Part shown: piece by piece, positions 58,725 through 64,000 of the stretch | How positions within the stretch are numbered: the first letter of the stretch is position 1 | Layout: every line of letters starts with the position of its first letter | Assembly (NCBI GenBank): GCA_030704615.1 | Contig: CM060732.1 | Coordinates: forward strand, 50,633,053 to 50,697,052 | Length of the DNA stretch: 64,000 bases | Source of the DNA: Takakia lepidozioides | Taxonomy: Eukaryota > Streptophyta > Takakiopsida > Takakiales > Takakiaceae | Direction: 5' to 3' | The notes under the pieces: model-generated | Seen by the model: only the letters and a program-made list of their open reading frames with translations | Told to the model about the DNA's origin: nothing | Database searches by the model: none | Made by a program: the position numbers and the translations under genes

Positions 58725-60726
58725 GGCTGTTGCAAATTCATATGCTTATTCCCATAGGAGTTTGAAACAGGCCAGATAAGCCAGGATGTCTAATCAGAGA
58801 CCATGAGATGCACAGAAGTGCCCACTATAAAATGCTCTACGAGAAGACGGTGCGCAGATGCCCGACTACAGCGTCGACAATCTGATTCCTGGAAAGGAAA
58901 GGCTCCTTTCACAACAGATTTTGCCTGATGGCTTGCCTGATTGGGTGACAAAACAGAAAACCCCTGATGGGTACGACATTAAATGACGAGACCATCAGCG
59001 GTAGAGACTAGAGACGCTTCGCTACAACCATCGCCACTCTCCCGCTTTGAAGAGACAAGCAGTGGACGACTTCGAGTTTTTCGCTGGACTTCGTCGTCCA
59101 TTTGCTCGTCCTGCAAAGCCTTGGGTGGGTCATTGATGAAACAGTAATACAACGGTGCCTGCTGTAATGGCATCATCACCCACCCGTACAGATTTTGTGC
59201 TACAGTTAATGAGGCAATTATGGGGCAGTGTGCAGCACAGGCTTCATCAATTCTGTTGGTTCGCTGTCGTTCCTTCAGATGTGCAGGTATCTAGCCTACT
59301 TGCATGCTGCCATCTGTTGTCGGGTGCAGTGGAATTCCTGAATCCTGATGAAAGCTTCTTCCGCCATAGCCAGTATCGTCGCCGACCGTACGTGGGACCT
59401 CGAGGCATGCTGGCCTCATTTCTTTGTGAATATTATTTTGACATCCTATACGTGTGCGAGACTTTTTCTCTGCTTACACCTGCAAAGCTTCCTCGTGACG
59501 AATGTTTGTCCTTTCGGTAAGCTAGATGTGGAGGTTGGAGCAGGCACTTGAGCAGGGGGACCTGCATCACCTTCAGGTTGGTGCCATATTGCTATTGTCC
59601 TTCACATTGCATTGCAGCCTTGACTTCTCTAAGTCTATCGTTCTGAGCGATGGAAGAGATGCCTTGAGACTTATATTGGTCCAGAAACGGATTTTGGAAT
59701 TCATAGGCCTTGCAAGCACAGTCTCAACGGTGAGATATTTTATCGAAACCGAGTGCATGGATTCAGTTCAATGACCAAATTGGACGACACTCTATTTCAC
59801 CTGGCACGGATGGGTCATTGTTCGCTTCGAAAAGCAGTATATAGTCTGAGAGAATCGCTGGTCTCCTTGAGCACGTGTTCTGATTAGGTACCCATGGATC
59901 CTGTGGCAGAATGTTCCACCTATCTTCGGTGGCAGCGATGCTCGACGGTTAGGACTCATTGGGGGTGCAGGATTTATGGATTGTACTCTGCAGGCAATTC
60001 TTGCTAGAGCTGTAACCGGCCCATATTCGTGATCGTGATTCACTTCCGGTTGATTTTGATCGAAGTACCTAGGGACGAGAAACATAGAGAAGTCTCCACA
60101 CTTTCCTGAGATAGTTTTCATAAACCTTTGACAGCTGGTCAGGGATTGCACTCGTGAAAGAACTAGCCTCAGTGCAAAAGTGCAAAAAGCAAGAACCACA
60201 TATCATGGAGACAAGGGGCATGGCATTCTTATTCACACTCCCAGGCTCATATAGATTTGTGTAACCGAAAAATCTCTCAAGGAGATCTTCGGACACACTG
60301 CTTGTGAAGTCCTTGTTGAAGTGAGGAAGGGTTCTAGTGCGACGGATTTGTCAGCAGTTGGTACCCACCCACTGGTGCATTGTTGAGGGAGGCAATATGG
60401 TGATACATGACTTGCTGATGGCACCAAGCCCTATCTATTGGACTTACAGTGCTTGGAAATCTTCTCATGACACGTTCTTTTGCAGGTAAATGGTGTGTTT
60501 GGCAGAACCTTGTCTGGAACTGCAGAGATGTTTCACAAGAATTCGGAGACAGCGGATTAGAAATTTGAAGAGAAAGTCAGATCTCAGTATCAATTTGGGT
60601 CCCCAGTTACTGTGCTTACAGGCTTGTGAACTTACAGCATCTCAGTCAGGCTGGTGGCTGCCTTTATGCTGGAAAGGAGCCAAGTTGGAAGGAGAGCTTA
60701 TCAACAAGCCCAGCATAGGCCTCCTC
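58725..60726. other. Divergent promoter region with unassigned coding-like pieces (+)
   Basis: Lies between the start of PIG-B (-) and the lipase (+). Several plus-strand pieces look coding. MASSPTRTDFVLQLMRQLWG from 59167 continues open to 59520. MWRLEQALEQGDLHHLQVGA lies near 59526 and DALRLILVQKRILEFIGLAS near 59660. A block near 59890-60010 reads ILWQNVPPIFGGSDARRLGL and IGGAGFMDCTLQAILARAV. They are in different frames with donor- and acceptor-like sites between them, so they may be exons of an unrecognised gene or of the 5' part of the lipase gene. I could not join them convincingly. Confidence 0.35.
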
Positions 60727-63700
60727 ATGGGTACAGATGTGCTGGAGAGTGTGGGCCTTGGAAAGCTACAAGATGTGAGAGGAGTGGTACTACTTCTTGC
60801 CGCGTTGAATGCCATTGAGGCCATACTAGGGGAGTGTGTAGCGATTTTCATGTCCAAAGAGAGATGTCCAAGGAAACTGGTGGTTGCAGCCACCATAGTG
60901 GGGTTGGGGTCTCTGGTTCGCATCATCTGGGTAGTAAGGATGGGCTTTGCACAGGCTGCAACAGCATCCGTCATGATTGCTGAGGAACAAGATGAGGCCT
61001 CTGAACCAGGATCTACTGGTGTCACATTGGCAAGGAGTGAACGACGGGTAAGCAGTATTTCAAATACTCTTGTTTCTAGGCAACATGTGCATAATGTACA
61101 AGGAGCATTACATCGGACAATGGAGATATGAGATTTTTATGAGATACTATAGCGGGATGTTGTTTGAACTGCTGGTCCTCTATGTTCTAGTTAGTAACAG
61201 AGTTAAGCTGTGGGGTTGAAGACCTAAAGATTATGTTCTTCATCATGAGGCTGCAGGCCTCCTATGTAATCATTTTGTTTTCTTCTATGGCCCATAATGC
61301 AGAATTGTCAACTAATGCAACCAGTGAGTATGATGTTAAAAGATCAATCCTGCCGGAGGTCAAAGGCGGCCCTCTCATGGCCTGGCTGTACGTTATCTCT
61401 AGGGGATTCGCTGTGCCTTCGTCACAGTCAAACTCACTAATGTTTGAACCACATCAGGGTCTGTAGCCCATATTTGGAGGCCATAGAGTCCTTTCTCCGA
61501 GAAATGACTTAACAGTCCAGTTGAGTGGTCCAAGTTACATTTGAGAAGCTAGCGGATGTACATAAATCCCTAATTGGCTCCCTCAGGCACTTGTTAGGCA
61601 TGTGCAAGGTAAATCTCTTTGCAAGGATGTATTTCAAGGGCCTGTGAATGTGTGGGTTCTTGGGAAGCAGATGGTGTACAAGCGGTGGCTATGGTGGAGT
61701 CGTGTGGGACTTCTGGTGACAGGTGTCCAAGTTGTCAGTGCCTCCTATCTGACCTACATTGTGGTTCGGAGTGCATCCAAAACAGTCAATTACTTGCCAT
61801 ACTACTGCTCTGGTGGTGGGCCCCTAGTCCATTCTTGTGAATCTGGAACACCAATTGTCTTCTGGGCTCAATCATGAAGCTAATCTAGGGCACCTTTCTA
61901 TTCCTACCCAATGTGCAACTTCTACTTTAAATGAGGACATGTAGACTTCCTATGAAAACTCCATGTGTCTGTTCCAACACTGTCAAAAGTTAAATCTAAA
62001 GATGGACTTTGATTAGTATTTCACACAGAGCTAAGTTCTTGCCTATCAATAACACCTGTGCACAGTGCTTAGAAGTACATACATCTGAACAACCATATGC
62101 CTTGGTCTGGCCTAGTCTGGCTTTTTCTGGCTCTTCGAGTTCCTTTTGTGTTGGTAGGGTCTGCAATTCCTTAAATTCAAGGTATTATTGTTAGTGAATC
62201 AGCCCCAGCTTTGAATGCTAGGGAAGGATAGTTGGCAGAACATTATTGATGGTATTAGTGCTTACAGGTAATAGATTCGAAGCACTTTGGCAGTGGAAAG
62301 ACCCTGCTGAGACCCTTGAAGCAATTGGTCATTGTCCAACACGTTGCTCAGGAAGGCTCTTGGTGTGTGTTGCCAAGGGGGCATGTCATTAGTTGACTGG
62401 AAATTTGTGATGACACTTTGCTGGTGGCTCTGGGTGTTGACTTTAGTCCAGGTCGCTATTACATGTCAGTGTTCATTGTTTCTATCTTTTTAATTGTCAG
62501 TTGATGAAGGCATATATTCCAATGATAAGTACTGCTAAAGAAAAGGATATCCTCCTGCAAGGGGGGGGTCCTCAAGAAATTGCCTTGTTCCGCTTTTCCT
62601 TGGACACCTTACTTTATGACAGTTGCCAATGATCTCAAACAAATGTATGTCAGCGAATTTAAAGCACAGCACATTTGATTTATTTGAACCTTGCCATGTC
62701 ACCATTATGTTTCAGTCCTTCACTGCTCATCTGGAGTTAGATGCACTAGGCTGGAAGAGTATCTAGAAGAGATTTCATTAATGCCAACTTCTAACCCTCT
62801 TCACTGTGCTACAACAGTTGAAGTCAGCCATAGTGGCTTTGTAGATTCACAATGCGTTGTGGTGTGATTTTGGGCTCAGATGAGTACACCGAGAGTGTGT
62901 TGCAGATACTCCTCGTTGTCGTGCTGGTTCTAGCTTGGGTTGTCACAGCGGCTCAATGCTGTGTGGGCTCAGACGTTATGGCATGGCAGTCGTTATATCA
63001 GACACATGGAGAAGCCTGGAGAGCTCACTATCGTGAGATTTTTGACTACAGCATTCGTGAAGCTCTGTGCTGCTTGGGAAGGCGACGTTATTTGTAAGTG
63101 ATACCGTTGGAATGATTATCAGTCAATTTGTATCAAGGTATCCTGGTTATTCTGGGAAGTGGCTGGTCATGTATGGGTTGAGTATTTCTTTGATTTGGCA
63201 CATTGCCCAAAATGCTCCAAGATGTGCTGCATCCCATCTGCCAAACGGCTGCTAGATTAGCATTTTCTTATTCCACATGCAGACCCTCCTCTTGTGACAT
63301 AGCCAGATTTTAGATCTTGGCAAACTATGGTAACACCAAATAGTACCTGCTGTAGGGGCCCACTGGAGAACGATGAGGTGGACTCAGTCGCAGCACTTTT
63401 GGGTGACCTTGTGGCCTATCGAGCTAGTGGTGCCAGCCATTTGGAAGTCGTAGCTGGTACGTAGTTTGAGTGATCGACCTCAGTAACTAAAAGTGATCAC
63501 AGACTTACTTGTAAACCAGCAACTGTGCTCCAAAAGTGGGAAGGGGGACATTTTGGGCTCTGCGTAAAGACAGCTTGTCTTCATAGAATGCTAGGTGCTC
63601 CTACGACCTGGTTGATATGTAGTCCACAGTGTGTGAACATCAACTTCCAATCTCATTAACAGTTGGAGTCAATCATGTGGTAGGTGTTGCCCTTTTACAA

Positions 63701-64000
63701 GAACAAGGGCAACAGCAGCAATGTTCAGACGAATACCCCCCGGCACCGGAGGCTCTTCTGCGAGAGGCAAATATATTTCACCCATACGCAGTTGCTGCAT
63801 ATACGGTAGGTACCTTTTTCCACTCACTTGATCCTGCCACATGTTTCTCTTACAGAGTAACTTTTTGTTAAGTTTCTTCTAGAATATGGAGGGATTGCCT
63901 TTCTTGCAAAACCACTTGGCATGATTCTCCAGCTCCAGGCTGAAACTGCTTTTGACAGTAGGGCCTCCAAGATGACACGGTTGTTATTCTGTATTATTGG
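60727..64000 (+). CDS. Diacylglycerol-lipase-like membrane lipase, 5' part; runs off the window
   Basis: Exons recognised: 60727-61047, 61671 to about 61815, 62906-63093, 63356-63456, 63663 to about 63809 and 63883 to beyond 64000. At least one exon between 61.8 and 62.9 kb is still missing, judged by phase. Four hydrophobic segments (GVVLLLAALNAIEAILGE, VAATIVGLGSLVRIIWVV, GLLVTGVQVVSASYLTYIVV, LLVVVLVLAWVVTAAQ) match the N-terminal membrane domain of sn-1 DAG lipases. Next come SDVMAWQSLYQTHGEAWRAH, YREIFDYSIREALCCLGRR, DEVDSVAALLGDLVAYRASG and EALLREANIFHPYAVAAYT, all DAGL signatures. The catalytic GHSLG serine region lies beyond the window. Such enzymes release 2-monoacylglycerol from diacylglycerol. 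The ATG at 60727 (MGTDVLESVGLGK) is a provisional start; the frame is open further upstream. Confidence 0.75.

Overview
This is nuclear DNA of a streptophyte (green-plant lineage). The evidence is GT-AG introns, a 358-residue cytosolic class I aldolase, chloroplast transit and Tat-type lumen signals, a GH3 fragment and many plant-type PLS-class PPR repeats. The PPR style, the Ppx/GppA phosphatase gene and the 2A-like retroelement motif lean towards a non-seed plant or charophyte, but I cannot name the species. I found no RNA genes, CRISPR arrays or operons.

Layout. 0-7 kb: a formiminotransferase gene (+) and a long Arg/Ser/Glu-rich NKAP/MAS2-type gene (-). 7-12 kb: gene debris, comprising an orphan exon with one in-frame stop, a decayed PPR gene and a GH3 fragment. 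12-25 kb: a repeat-rich zone full of GATCCCC/GGGGATC and CACGTG motifs. It carries a decayed MULE-type transposase with a SWIM finger, an apparently intact two-exon gene with a C2H2-like finger, and a nested 3.9-kb CACTA element that holds another PPR fragment. 25-26 kb: the 5' end of a non-LTR-like element with a 2A-like motif. 27-42.3 kb: Ty3/gypsy-type debris from at least two families. One family has a dUTPase-like domain upstream of reverse transcriptase; the other has a PHD finger after the integrase. A short plastid-protein-like gene (-) lies between pieces near 30 kb.

43-64 kb is mostly host genes: a six-exon Ppx/GppA exopolyphosphatase-type gene (-, its 3' end not found and probably separated by retroelement debris), a two-exon gene for a small predicted thylakoid-lumen peptide (+), cytosolic fructose-bisphosphate aldolase (+, complete), PIG-B/GPI mannosyltransferase 3 (-, nine exons, complete), and a DAG-lipase-like membrane lipase (+) that runs off the right edge. 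Most exon boundaries given were checked by hand for splice dinucleotides and reading phase. They are still predictions made without transcript data.

Functionally the host genes are unrelated housekeeping genes (folate/one-carbon metabolism, RNA and chromatin regulation, polyphosphate, glycolysis, GPI anchors, lipid hydrolysis). They sit as islands in a transposon landscape.
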